Shown here: positions 38,454 to 47,647 of the stretch, in pieces | Numbering within the stretch: position 1 is the stretch's first letter | Layout of the letters: every line of letters begins with the position of its first letter | Assembly: GCF_001922545.1 (NCBI RefSeq) | Contig: NZ_CP018744.1 | Span: forward strand, 62,001-126,000 | Origin: Borreliella garinii | GTDB taxonomy: Bacteria > Spirochaetota > Spirochaetia > Borreliales > Borreliaceae | Length of the DNA stretch: 64,000 nt | Direction: 5' to 3' | The notes under the pieces: model-generated | What the model was told of the DNA's origin: nothing | Database searches by the model: none | What the model saw: the letters and a program-made list of their open reading frames with translations, nothing else | Position numbers and translations under genes: made by a program

Positions 38454-39308
38454 ATGCTTAATATTTATATAAAGGGAATTTTACTTGGAATTGCAAACAT
38501 AATCCCAGGGGTTTCTGGGGGAACACTGGCTTTAATATTAAAAATATATTACAAAATAATAAATTCTATTTCAGAAATCTTAAAGCTTACAGAAATTAAA
38601 AAAAATTTAATGTTTTTAACCATTTTGGCAACAGGAATGTTAACCTCAATATTATTAGCTGCAAAAATATTCAAAGCTTATGCCTTTGACAATGGAATAA
38701 TAGAAGCGTTGCTAATAGCATTTTTCATAGGATTAACATTTGGGAGTATGCTAACACTAAAGCCAGAAATATTAAAAGAAACAAATAGTAATAAAAAAAT
38801 ATTAAAGCATTTGTTGTTTTTGATTGGCATGGCTATTATTGTGCTCTTCTTAATAATCAAAGAATCTAATATACAATTGCAAAGCACAATACCTAAAGAC
38901 AAAAACTCAATAAAATATTACTTATTATTAATATCCTCCGGAGCAATAAGCGGAGCATCAATGATCTTGCCGGGAATCTCAGGATCTGCAGTGCTTTTAC
39001 TATTTGGCTTTTATAAAGAAATAATACTCATTATATCCGAATTTAACATTACTCTTATTGCAATATTTACAGCAGCTGTAACAATAGGAATAGTTACATC
39101 AATATTAATAATAAAGAAAATAATAGATAATCAATTAAATAATTTTATTTATTTATCAAGAGGCCTAATTTTTGGATCAATTCTACAAATGATATTAATC
39201 GTATTAAAATTAAATTATAAAATCAGCTTTACATCTTTTACGTCTTTGGGAACATCATTTATATTGGGAATGTTTATAAACAAAAAAATGACTGATAAAT
39301 GTAAATAA
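38454..39308 (+). CDS. DUF368 membrane protein, probable undecaprenyl-phosphate flippase (PopT type)
   Basis: A 284-residue polytopic membrane protein with two copies of the DUF368 signature, IANIIPGVSGGTLAL near residue 15 and SGASMILPGISGSAVLLLFG near 175, a pseudo-repeat typical of the family. DUF368 proteins were recently shown in other bacteria to return the lipid carrier undecaprenyl phosphate across the membrane, which would supply the MurG pathway. That function here is inferred from family. About eight membrane segments are visible. No clear SD before the ATG. Confidence 0.85.
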   Translation: MLNIYIKGILLGIANIIPGVSGGTLALILKIYYKIINSISEILKLTEIKKNLMFLTILATGMLTSILLAAKIFKAYAFDNGIIEALLIAFFIGLTFGSMLTLKPEILKETNSNKKILKHLLFLIGMAIIVLFLIIKESNIQLQSTIPKDKNSIKYYLLLISSGAISGASMILPGISGSAVLLLFGFYKEIILIISEFNITLIAIFTAAVTIGIVTSILIIKKIIDNQLNNFIYLSRGLIFGSILQMILIVLKLNYKISFTSFTSLGTSFILGMFINKKMTDKCK

Positions 39309-39321
39309 AAAGTTTTAAAAA

Positions 39322-39405
39322 TACCGAAGACCGGACTTGAACCGGTACGGAGCTTCCTCCTCAGGATTTTAAGTCCTGTGTGTCTACCACTTCCACCACT
39401 TCGGC
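39322..39405 (-). tRNA. tRNA-Leu (anticodon UAA)
   Basis: An 84-nt class II tRNA with a long variable arm. Acceptor GCCGAAG pairs with CTTCGGT (one G-T pair), discriminator A; the anticodon stem CAGGA/TCCTG encloses CTTAAAA, giving TAA; T arm CCGG-TTCAAGT-CCGG. CCA is not encoded. It has its own promoter at 39416-39445 and lies 13 bp from the end of the DUF368 gene on the other strand. Confidence 0.97.
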
Positions 39406-39415
39406 ATAGAATAAT

Positions 39416-39445
39416 ATAATAAATAATAATATATTATGATGTCAA
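39416..39445 (-). promoter_or_regulatory. Sigma-70 type promoter of tRNA-Leu
   Basis: On the minus strand TTGACA (39440-39445), an 18-base spacer, then TATTAT (39416-39421). The expected start is about five bases before the tRNA 5' end. It lies in the 67-bp gap after the lipoprotein-like gene. Confidence 0.7.
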
Positions 39446-39472
39446 GTTACGCAAGAGAATAAATACAAAAAC

Positions 39473-40201
39473 TCAATTGATAACTATTTTTTGGGGAAAA
39501 TTTTCAACAGAATAATTGCTGTACAAATAATCTGCAATTACAAACATAAATGAATATAAAGAAACCCTAGCAAAAAAATTAGAAAAAACTCTAAAGTTAA
39601 TTTTATTTGCCAGCATTGAAATATTGTTTGAATCATTTATTAAGCTAAAAAATCCATTTTTAATTAATAAATCAAAAATAATAAATTCAGATTCATCTAA
39701 AATAAACATTAATTTATCTATTTGGGTTTTTAAATATAAAATTTGCTCATTAATTTGCAAGCTAGTAGAATTTTTAATAAAATCATTACTTAAATTATAA
39801 ATAACAATACCATAACAATTATCCTTAAATTTAAAATCAACAAGCAATCCTAATTTTAAATCGTCATAATCTTGCATTACGCTTAAAACTTTAATATTTA
39901 TTTTACGCTTAGAAAGAATGCCAACAGAAAGCCCCTTCCCTTGATCAATAAAATAAGCATTCTTGAAGGTTCCAAATAAAACTCTATTATTGATTAAATC
40001 AAGAATATTTTTATTCTCAAGGTTCTTAATGATTATTAAATCAAAACTTTGATTTAGAATATTATAAGCAGAATCTAATAATTCTTGAGAAGAATTGTCA
40101 TTTAAATCAAGGTTTGCAACCTTAAGCTCCAAAACACTAAAATCTATATCTACAAAATTACAGGAAAAAAATAAAACACTAAACAGAAATAAACTCTTCA
40201 A
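39473..40201 (-). CDS. Putative lipoprotein overlapping the end of clpP2
   Basis: About 242 residues if it starts at TTG 40201, which gives MKSLFLFSVLFFSC, a compact lipoprotein signal with Cys14 as the lipidation site. Longer in-frame starts (ATG in MDLYLK) exist inside clpP2. The body has alternating strands and helices (LELKVANLDLN, DLIIIKNLENK, GLSVGILSKR) that faintly resemble the endonuclease/exonuclease/phosphatase fold, but the catalytic Glu and His residues of that family are not evident. Function unknown. No clear SD, so translation may depend on clpP2. Confidence 0.6.
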   Translation of the reverse strand: MKSLFLFSVLFFSCNFVDIDFSVLELKVANLDLNDNSSQELLDSAYNILNQSFDLIIIKNLENKNILDLINNRVLFGTFKNAYFIDQGKGLSVGILSKRKINIKVLSVMQDYDDLKLGLLVDFKFKDNCYGIVIYNLSNDFIKNSTSLQINEQILYLKTQIDKLMFILDESEFIIFDLLIKNGFFSLINDSNNISMLANKINFRVFSNFFARVSLYSFMFVIADYLYSNYSVENFPQKIVIN

Positions 40202-40775
40202 GTTGCCACTTTGTCTCAACAACTTCAAATACAAGTCCATACTTTTTTGCAGCACTACTGTCTAACCAAAAATCCCTATCAGTGTCCTTTTCTATTGTAG
40301 AAATATCTTGACCTGTTTCTTTTGAAATAATACTATTAAGTTCTTTTTTAACTTTATTTAACTCATTAGTATAAATCTCAATATCTGTGGCAACTCCTTT
40401 AAATCCACTCAAAGGCTGATGCAATAAATACCTGGCAAAAGGCAATGAAAATCTATTTTCTAATTTTGCAGCCAAAAAAATTAAAGCGGCAGCGCTAGCA
40501 ACAAGCCCTACTCCAACTGTAAAAACTTTGGGCTTAACAAAACGGATCATATTGAAAATAGCAAACCCAGCATCAATATCACCTCCTTCTGAATCAATAT
40601 ACACAAATATAGGCTTTTTAAAATCTAAGGTCTCTAAGAATAATATTTTTTCTTGAAAAAGCCTAGAAACATCTTTGGTAATCTCACCAGCAATCACTAT
40701 TGATCTACTCTTTAAAACTAATTTCAATGATTCATTATGCAAAACACAAATATTATCATCTTCTTTACCGGTCAT
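40179..40775 (-). CDS. clpP2: ClpP-family serine protease (second ClpP)
   Basis: Proteolytic subunit of a Clp protease. 198 residues from the ATG at 40775 (AAGGG seven bases upstream). The catalytic triad is present: Ser94 in GLVASAAA, His119 in LLHQPLSG, and Asp168 in TDRDFW, with the His-Asp spacing of E. coli ClpP. The Ser box differs from the usual AASMG. No Clp ATPase gene is nearby. The B31 genome carries two clpP genes, and I recall this position as clpP-2 (BB0757). The lipoprotein-like gene begins inside its 3' end. Confidence 0.9.
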   Translation of the reverse strand: MTGKEDDNICVLHNESLKLVLKSRSIVIAGEITKDVSRLFQEKILFLETLDFKKPIFVYIDSEGGDIDAGFAIFNMIRFVKPKVFTVGVGLVASAAALIFLAAKLENRFSLPFARYLLHQPLSGFKGVATDIEIYTNELNKVKKELNSIISKETGQDISTIEKDTDRDFWLDSSAAKKYGLVFEVVETKWQLEEFISV

Positions 40776-40973
40776 AAAACATCCCTTATACAAAAACATA
40801 ATGATATATTATAATTTAAAACAAAAGGTTTTTAAATGATAAAAAAGTATAAAAACTAACCAATTGCAACTAATTTCTTAAAAGCAAAAGGCTAATGAAT
40901 CTTTAATTAACTTAGTTATGGTCAAAAAATACTCTAAATTTATATATAAGAAAAATCTAAAAAGGAGTTTATA

Positions 40974-42041
40974 ATGCATTATGAATTTGCAGTTATCGGC
41001 GGAGGAATAGCAGGAAGCACCGTTACTTACGAACTACTTAAAAGAAATAAAAAAGTAATTCTTTTCGATGATGAAGATACAAAAGCAACAATAATAGCGG
41101 GCGGACTTATTAATCCTATTATGGGTAGAAAAATGAACATTGCCTGGAAAGAATCGCATATTTTTGAATTTGCAAAAAACTACTATCAAGAAATTGAAAA
41201 AACCATTAAATCCAACTTTTTCATAGAAAAAAATATCTTTAGACCCTTTACTACTGAAAATCAAAAAAATGAACTGGTTGATAAACTTGAAAACGATAAA
41301 AACATTAAAAACTTTATTTTGAAAATAAAAGATGGAAAAATTTATAATTTCTCAAACGACTCTAACGGCGGAATGATAATAAAAGGTGCTAGGATTAATA
41401 CAAAAATCTATATAAAAAATATTAAAAAATATTTAATCAAAAAAAAATCATACATAAACAAAAATATCGACGAAAATAAAATTAAACTCGGAGAAAGTTT
41501 TTTTAAAATAGAAGATTTCAAGTTTGAAAAATTAATATTTGCAAAAGGGTATAAAGAAAAACTCAAAGGATTTTTTTCTTATCTCCCATTTGAACCTGCA
41601 AAAGGTGAAATCATTGTATTAGAATGCAAAAAATTAAATTTTAAAGAAGTTTACAATAGACATGTATCTTTAATTCACTTAAAAGACAACAAATTTTATC
41701 TTGGGGGCACTTACGAATGGAACACTTGGAATACACTTACAAATGAATGGGCAAAACTAGAATTATTAAAAAAATTTCAAAAAATAACAAATCTAAAATG
41801 CAAGGTCATTGATCAAAAAGCACACATAAGGCCCTCAACTCTTGACAGAGAGCCTTTCTTAGGAGAACACCCTAAGCATAAAAATATCTTCATATTAAAT
41901 GGTTTTGGAACAAGAGGTATATCAATGGCACCATACTTATCCAATTTATTGATTAATAATATTGAAAAAATTGACAAAATTCCAAATCATTATAATATTA
42001 AAAGATACGCAAAATATTACAATATTTTAAATCATTCTTAA
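40974..42041 (+). CDS. FAD-dependent oxidoreductase, possible stand-alone MnmC2
   Basis: A 355-residue DAO-family flavoprotein with the dinucleotide-binding GGGIAG at residues 9-14 and an Asp/Glu at the end of strand 2 (VILFDDED). The second half carries GGTYEWNTW, then AHIRPSTLDREPFLGEHP and NGFGTRGISMAP, which look like the C-terminal domain of MnmC (pattern R-x-x-x-x-DR-P-x-x-G ... G-GSRG). MnmC2 oxidises cmnm5U34 to nm5U34 in tRNA. A separate MnmD methyltransferase is at 58430-59107. AAAGGAG lies six bases before the ATG. FAD oxidoreductase is secure; the MnmC2 role is inference. Confidence 0.75.
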   Translation: MHYEFAVIGGGIAGSTVTYELLKRNKKVILFDDEDTKATIIAGGLINPIMGRKMNIAWKESHIFEFAKNYYQEIEKTIKSNFFIEKNIFRPFTTENQKNELVDKLENDKNIKNFILKIKDGKIYNFSNDSNGGMIIKGARINTKIYIKNIKKYLIKKKSYINKNIDENKIKLGESFFKIEDFKFEKLIFAKGYKEKLKGFFSYLPFEPAKGEIIVLECKKLNFKEVYNRHVSLIHLKDNKFYLGGTYEWNTWNTLTNEWAKLELLKKFQKITNLKCKVIDQKAHIRPSTLDREPFLGEHPKHKNIFILNGFGTRGISMAPYLSNLLINNIEKIDKIPNHYNIKRYAKYYNILNHS

Positions 42042-42231
42042 AATCAAAATTTTTACATCCATACTGACAAGCAATTAGATATCTTAATATTTCTAAAATT
42101 ATGGAAAAATAATATAATGTTTAAGTTAAGCTAAAATAATTCTTATCAAAAGAGAAACTAAAAGTGAATCAAGATTTAACAAAGCAATTAAAATTAATCA
42201 AAACTTTCAAAACAAACCGGGAGAATAATCT

Positions 42232-43191
42232 TTGGGATTTAACATTAACATTATAGGAACTGGAGGAACAAGGCCGCTCCACAACAGATATTTGTCATCG
42301 GTGCTCATCGAATACAATGGAGACAATTTTTTATTCGATTGTGGAGAAGGAACTCAAATGTCTTTAAGAAAACAAAAAATATCTTGGCAAAAAATAAAAA
42401 TGATTTGCATTACACACTTACATGCTGATCACATTACAGGACTACTTGGAATAGTAATGCTAATGTCACAAAGTGGAGAGACAAGAAAAGAGCCATTAAT
42501 CATCGCTGGACCTGTTGGAATAAAAAACTATACAAAAACTAATATAGATATGCTTAAAATATATAAAAACTATGAAATAATTTATAAAGAAATAATCATA
42601 GACAAAACAGAAAAAATAATATATGAAGATAAAACAAAAAAAATTGAATACACCAGGCTAAAGCATTCAATAGAATGTGTTGGATATTTATTCATAGAAA
42701 AAGATAAACCTGGCAAATTTAATACAGAAAAAGCAGAAGAGTTAAACATTCCCAAAGGGCCTATTAGAAAAACTCTGCAAGATGGGAAAGAAATACTAAT
42801 AAACGGAAAAATTATAAAGCCATCAGAAATACTTGGAGAATCTAAAAAAGGATTGAAAGTTGCGTACATTACAGATACTGGTTATTTTAAAGAGCTCATA
42901 CAGCAAATCAAAAATTTCAACCTTGTAATAATTGAGAGCACATTTAAAAATGAGCTTAAAAAGGAAGCGGATAAAAAACTTCATTTAACAGCTGGTGGGG
43001 CTGCAAATATTGTTAAACAAGCAAAAGTTTTACAAACAGGCCTTATTCATTTTAGTGAAAGATATACATTAAGAAAAGATCTTGAAAACTTACTAAAGGA
43101 GGCAAAATTGGAATATCCAGATGGAGAAATTTTTTTAACAAAAGACGGAATGAGACTTGAAGCAAGCAAGAATAATTTTATTATTAAATAG
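42232..43191 (+). CDS. rnz: Ribonuclease Z
   Basis: Endonuclease that trims tRNA 3' ends; all tRNAs in this window lack an encoded CCA, so they should be substrates. The 319-residue beta-lactamase-fold protein has the zinc motif HLHADH at residues 62-67, LFDCGEGTQ before it, and later [16 protein letters not shown] and [10 protein letters not shown] with an AHFS-type HFSERY. The start is TTG, eight bases after GGGAG. It is followed by an ABC transporter gene after 8 bp, so the two may share a transcript. Confidence 0.94.
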   Translation: MGFNINIIGTGGTRPLHNRYLSSVLIEYNGDNFLFDCGEGTQMSLRKQKISWQKIKMICITHLHADHITGLLGIVMLMSQSGETRKEPLIIAGPVGIKNYTKTNIDMLKIYKNYEIIYKEIIIDKTEKIIYEDKTKKIEYTRLKHSIECVGYLFIEKDKPGKFNTEKAEELNIPKGPIRKTLQDGKEILINGKIIKPSEILGESKKGLKVAYITDTGYFKELIQQIKNFNLVIIESTFKNELKKEADKKLHLTAGGAANIVKQAKVLQTGLIHFSERYTLRKDLENLLKEAKLEYPDGEIFLTKDGMRLEASKNNFIIK

Positions 43192-43199
43192 GAGGGTAT

Positions 43200-44123
43200 A
43201 TGATAAATGTAGAAAAAGTTACCAAAATGTATGGTTCATTTACAGCGCTACTTAATGTTAACTTTAAGGTGGAAGAAGGCGAAGTGCTTGGCATACTTGG
43301 CCCAAACGGAGCCGGAAAGTCCACATTAATCAAAATCTTAACATCATTTCATTATCCAAGTAAAGGTAATGTAAAAATTTTTGGAAAAGACATTGTAGAA
43401 CATTCAAAAGAAATATTGCAACAAATAGGATATGTTCCTGAAAAACTAGCTCTTTATCCAGAACTTTCTGTTAAAGAATATTTAAAGTTCATATCAGAAA
43501 TAAAAGGTGTTAAAAAAATAAAAAAAGAAATTGACAGAGTAATAAGCATATTTAAATTAAAAGAAGTTGAAGATAAGCTGATTTCTCAACTTTCAAAAGG
43601 ATTTAAGCAAAGAGTAGGAATAGCTGGTGCTTTAATAAATAATCCTAAGCTTGTAATACTTGATGAACCAACAAATGGTCTTGACCCAAATCAAATAATT
43701 GAATTTAAAGAATTTTTAAGAGAACTCGCAAAAGAAAGTACAATATTATTTTCTTCACACATACTAAGCGAAGTAGAATCTATTTGTAAAAGAATAATTA
43801 TTGTCAACAACGGAGTAATTGTTGCTGATGACACAAAAGAAAATATTATTAAAAATAAACTTAAAGAGATCGAAATAGAATTAATAATTTTAAAAAAATC
43901 TGAAAATGAAAAAAAAATTTTCAATAGTAAAAATGATATTTTTACACTAATACAACTTGAAGAACACGATAAGGACTTAAACATTTCATTAAAACTATCT
44001 CAAGGCAAAACAGAAGAAGATCTCTTTAGCTACATAGTAAAAAATAATATAATCTTAAAAGCAATGATCCCAAAACATGAAAGTCTTGAAAAAATATTTA
44101 GCAAATTAACCAAGGAGAGATAA
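43200..44123 (+). CDS. ABC transporter ATP-binding protein (GldA-like)
   Basis: A 307-residue ATPase with Walker A GPNGAGKST (34-42), signature LSKGFKQRVGIAGAL, Walker B LVILDEPTNGLDPNQ and switch HILSEVE. Followed by a permease, a GldG-like protein and a DUF4340 protein, it matches the gliding-type (GldA-GldF-GldG) ABC arrangement found in many non-gliding bacteria; substrate unknown. SD AGGAGGG is very strong. The four genes are spaced by 2, 4 and 16 bp. Confidence 0.92.
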   Translation: MINVEKVTKMYGSFTALLNVNFKVEEGEVLGILGPNGAGKSTLIKILTSFHYPSKGNVKIFGKDIVEHSKEILQQIGYVPEKLALYPELSVKEYLKFISEIKGVKKIKKEIDRVISIFKLKEVEDKLISQLSKGFKQRVGIAGALINNPKLVILDEPTNGLDPNQIIEFKEFLRELAKESTILFSSHILSEVESICKRIIIVNNGVIVADDTKENIIKNKLKEIEIELIILKKSENEKKIFNSKNDIFTLIQLEEHDKDLNISLKLSQGKTEEDLFSYIVKNNIILKAMIPKHESLEKIFSKLTKER

Positions 44124-44125
44124 AA

Positions 44126-44860
44126 ATGAAAATAGATTTAAAGCAATCTTTAGCTCTTTCTAAAAAAGAACTAAAAATATTATTTGGAACTCCAACTGCA
44201 TACGTTGTGATGCTATTTTTTTTAACATTTATAAACTTTTCATTTATTTTTTTATCAGGATTTTTTATTAAAGACAATGCATCTCTTACCTCTTATTTCT
44301 CTTCAATGCCTATTATTTTGATGTTAGTGCTGCCAGCACTTAGTATGGGGGTGTTCTCAGAAGAACATAAAACAGGAAGCATTGAACTACTTTATGCTCT
44401 ACCTCTAAGCCCTCAAGAGATAGTCTTGGGTAAATTTATTACACTCAAAATATTTACCTTAATACTATTCTCACTTACCTTACCTCTTACAATAATGACA
44501 ATTTTCATGGGCGAATTTGATCTTGGAATAATATTGCTTCAATATCTGGGGATAATTCTTTATTCTCTCTCGGTGCTAAGCATGGGAACATTTATCTCCT
44601 CTATTACAAAAAGTCAAATAGTCTCTTACATAATAACCGTATTTACACTGATATTAATACTATTTTCTGGGAAATTGGTTATGATCTTTGGAAAAGAAAA
44701 TATAATAGGAGAAATGCTTAATTTTATTTCAATAACTAATCACTTTAGCTATTTTAATATGGGAATACTAAACTTATCAGACTTTATTTATTTTATTACA
44801 TTCACAATCACATTTCTAATGCTAAGCACACACAGCATAACGCTAAAAAAATGGAGATAA
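44126..44860 (+). CDS. ABC-2 type permease (GldF-like)
   Basis: A 244-residue membrane protein with six hydrophobic segments and the ABC-2 pattern: SLALSKKELKILFGTPTAYV at the N-terminus, EEHKTGSIELLYALPLSPQEIVLGKF in the cytoplasmic loop. It is the membrane partner of the preceding ATPase. Two base pairs separate it from that gene. Substrate not predictable. Confidence 0.9.
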   Translation: MKIDLKQSLALSKKELKILFGTPTAYVVMLFFLTFINFSFIFLSGFFIKDNASLTSYFSSMPIILMLVLPALSMGVFSEEHKTGSIELLYALPLSPQEIVLGKFITLKIFTLILFSLTLPLTIMTIFMGEFDLGIILLQYLGIILYSLSVLSMGTFISSITKSQIVSYIITVFTLILILFSGKLVMIFGKENIIGEMLNFISITNHFSYFNMGILNLSDFIYFITFTITFLMLSTHSITLKKWR

Positions 44861-44864
44861 AATT

Positions 44865-46373
44865 ATGAAAAATAAAGAAAACGAAGTTTTAAACCTAACT
44901 TTAAACCTTACAATAATCTTTTTGATTTTTTGCAATGTATCTATTTTCATTTTTAAAATAGACCTTACAAAGCACAAAGCTTTTACAATATCTAAAGTTA
45001 CAAAAAATTTGTTTTCAAGTGCAAATGAAACAATATATATCACATATTACAATTCGGGAAGCCTTGAAAACTATTTTGCTTTTCCAAATCAAATAAAAAA
45101 TTTTTTAATAAGTTTTTCTGATGCTTCAAAAGGCAAAGTAATTTACAAAGAGCTTGATGCTGATAAAATTTCAACACCATTAGAACACATTGGCATTCCT
45201 TCTCAACAAATCGACTTAAGAGATATTAATCAACTCTCAATACTCAAAATATATTCAGGAATTGAAATTATTTATGAAGGTCAAAGAGAAGTAATACCAG
45301 TTGTAACAGAAATCAGCAATTTAGAATATGACCTTGCAAATGGACTTGACAAGCTAATAAACAATACAAAAAAAGTTTTAGGACTTGCTTTTGGAGACAG
45401 TACTTTAAAAGAAGCACACAAAAACTTTTCTGAAATAATGAAAAAAGCATTTGGTATTGAAATAAAAGAAATAGACTTAAAAACTGAAAAATTAGAAGAC
45501 ATGAGAAAAGAAATCAATGGATTATTCATTATTGGTGCTAAAGAAATTGATGAAGAGATTGTAAAAAAAATTGACGATTTTATTGTTAATGATGGAAAAA
45601 TATTTATTGCAACAAGCACAATTGACTACAATCCTCAAAATCCATATGGCATAACTCCTATTAAATCTAAACTATTTGATCTATTTGAAAGTTATGGTAT
45701 AAAATACAACGACAATATTATTCTTGATAAAAGAGCACCTACAATCTTTTTAGGTGGCAATTTCCAAACTTACTATCCATGGGTCTTAATAGACAAAAGT
45801 AATATTGTAAAAAAAGACATACCACTACTTAAAAATTTTTATGCTGCTACAATTCCTTGGAGCAGTTCATTAGAACTTGTAAAAAAAGATGTAGCAGAAG
45901 TAAAATTTTTGCCTCTATTTGCAAGCTCCAAACAATCATGGCAAGTTAAAGAGCCTAATCTTTCAAACATATCTTTGAATGCATTCGAAGTTCCAAATAA
46001 ATTTGAAGAAAATGAACTCAAAATGCTAGGATATGCAATTGAAGGAAAAATTAAAAGTCTATATAAAGAACAATATTCCAAAAATTCTAAAATAATTCTA
46101 ACAGGATCAAGCATGATATTTAGTGATTATATGTACAACGGTTCTCCATCAAACTTTGAACTATCAGGAAGAATTTCGGATTATTTAATGCAAAAGGAAG
46201 AATTTTTTAATATTAAGTCCAGAGAAATACGAGCTAAATTAAAATTTACAAGCTCTTCAAACGAAATGGTCAATGCAAAGTTTTCATTAATAATTGTTAA
46301 CTTAATTATTCTTCCAACAATAATATTAATATTTGGACTTGTTAGATTTACTAGAAAAAGAAAAGCAAATTAA
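44865..46373 (+). CDS. GldG-like ABC auxiliary protein
   Basis: A 502-residue protein anchored by N-terminal (about 13-32) and C-terminal (about 475-495) membrane segments, with a large periplasmic domain between. The domain matches the ABC_transp_aux/GldG pattern: TISKVTKNLF, VTYY-like ITYYNSGSLENYF, VVTEISNLEYDLANGLDKL, and GLFIIGAKEIDEE. GldG proteins resemble a sugar- or IFT52-like binding fold and work with GldA/GldF. The role in a spirochaete is not known. Confidence 0.85.
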   Translation: MKNKENEVLNLTLNLTIIFLIFCNVSIFIFKIDLTKHKAFTISKVTKNLFSSANETIYITYYNSGSLENYFAFPNQIKNFLISFSDASKGKVIYKELDADKISTPLEHIGIPSQQIDLRDINQLSILKIYSGIEIIYEGQREVIPVVTEISNLEYDLANGLDKLINNTKKVLGLAFGDSTLKEAHKNFSEIMKKAFGIEIKEIDLKTEKLEDMRKEINGLFIIGAKEIDEEIVKKIDDFIVNDGKIFIATSTIDYNPQNPYGITPIKSKLFDLFESYGIKYNDNIILDKRAPTIFLGGNFQTYYPWVLIDKSNIVKKDIPLLKNFYAATIPWSSSLELVKKDVAEVKFLPLFASSKQSWQVKEPNLSNISLNAFEVPNKFEENELKMLGYAIEGKIKSLYKEQYSKNSKIILTGSSMIFSDYMYNGSPSNFELSGRISDYLMQKEEFFNIKSREIRAKLKFTSSSNEMVNAKFSLIIVNLIILPTIILIFGLVRFTRKRKAN

Positions 46374-46389
46374 GAATAAAGGAGTATTT

Positions 46390-47403
46390 ATGACAAAACC
46401 AAAAATATTCTCAATCAATAAAGAAAAAATAAAAATATTGACAATAGTAGTATTAACATCTACATTCTTATTAGGAATAATTTTTTCAAATGAAAATAAA
46501 GTAGCAAGAATCCTGGAAGAAAAATTTTTCGATTTTGACTTAAATTTAATTTCTAAAATCGAAACAGAACTTGAAGGAACGCTGACAAAACTTGGTAAAG
46601 ATTGGATGCTAACATACAACAAACAAAATATTCCCGTTGACAATAAAAAAGTTAATTCTCTAATCAGAGCATTAGACGAACTTCAAAAAAATAAACTTGT
46701 AAGTAGAGATCAAAAAAAGCACAAAGAATTGGGAATAGGAGAAAATCCAAGCTTCAAATTATTTGACAATAATAACAAACTATTGACAGAAATTTTTGTT
46801 GGAAAACCAGGAGAAGGCGATTCAAGATTAGCATACATTAAGGGTAGCAGCGAAAATGTTTACTTAACAAAAAATATTTTCTTATCATATAAAGGGAATT
46901 CTTATAATACATTTTCAGATACTACACTATTTCAAGAAAAAAACACAAAATTAGAAAGTTTATCATTCAAAATAATAAGAAAATTAAACAAAGAAAATGA
47001 AAATAACATAAATAATAACTATGAGATTACCACTAAAGATGGTCTTTATTTTTTAAATAACCAAAAAATGTTAAAAGAAAGGCCTTTAAATATTATTGCT
47101 GAATTTAAAGCCGATGGACTTGAAATTGACAAATCTAAAATAAATGACTATAACCTTCAATACAAGATTGAAGTCAAATGGAGCAATAAAAGTGTTAACA
47201 ATATTGAAGTTTACTTTAACAAAAATGAAGAAAATGACAAAGACATATTAATCAAAAAAGATAAAGATGAATATTACTACATGACTAGCAAATGGACTTT
47301 TTTTGATGTATTTAACTTAGAAAAAAAAATAATAGAAAAAGATAATATTTCTAGCAATGATAATCAAAAAGATGAGCATGAACACCACAACAATGCAGAT
47401 TAA
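46390..47403 (+). CDS. DUF4340 envelope protein of the Gld-like ABC system
   Basis: A 337-residue protein from ATG 46390 (AAAGGAG five bases upstream) with one N-terminal membrane segment (about 15-33). The DUF4340 pattern is visible: KIETELEGTLTKLGKDWML, VDNKKVNSLIRALDELQKNKLVS, and LLTEIFVGKPGEGDSRLAY. DUF4340 proteins regularly follow GldG-like genes. It ends with an acidic, His-containing tail (HEHHNNAD). The hairpin at 47480-47509 probably ends the operon. Confidence 0.83.
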   Translation: MTKPKIFSINKEKIKILTIVVLTSTFLLGIIFSNENKVARILEEKFFDFDLNLISKIETELEGTLTKLGKDWMLTYNKQNIPVDNKKVNSLIRALDELQKNKLVSRDQKKHKELGIGENPSFKLFDNNNKLLTEIFVGKPGEGDSRLAYIKGSSENVYLTKNIFLSYKGNSYNTFSDTTLFQEKNTKLESLSFKIIRKLNKENENNINNNYEITTKDGLYFLNNQKMLKERPLNIIAEFKADGLEIDKSKINDYNLQYKIEVKWSNKSVNNIEVYFNKNEENDKDILIKKDKDEYYYMTSKWTFFDVFNLEKKIIEKDNISSNDNQKDEHEHHNNAD

Positions 47404-47479
47404 TCTTGCTATGTATTAAAAAGAATAAAAAGCAAAACATATAAAAATAAATATAATCAAAATATAACCATGAAAATAG

Positions 47480-47509
47480 ACAACATTTTATCAAAAGATA
47501 AGATGTTGT
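47480..47509 (+). terminator. Hairpin terminator after the Gld-like operon
   Basis: ACAACATTTTATC (47480-47492) pairs with GATAAGATGTTGT (47497-47509), 13 pairs with one G-T, loop of four A. The tract TTTCGCTTT follows. It lies 77 bases after the last gene of the operon. On the minus strand it would also end transcription from the acidic protein gene at 47648. Confidence 0.65.
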
Positions 47510-47647
47510 TTCGCTTTAATGATCAATGAGTTAATCTTTTAAATTACAATAATATTTTAGATAAAGCAAAAAAATTGTTTAGCTATCAAAAATTAAGTTA
47601 AAAATTTTTATATAAAAATGAAATGGAATTTAAACTGAATAGATTCT

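Noticed and set aside
47471-47530. 19-codon reading frame after the Gld-like operon
   Set aside because: It has no SD and its DNA is fully explained by the terminator hairpin at 47480-47509.
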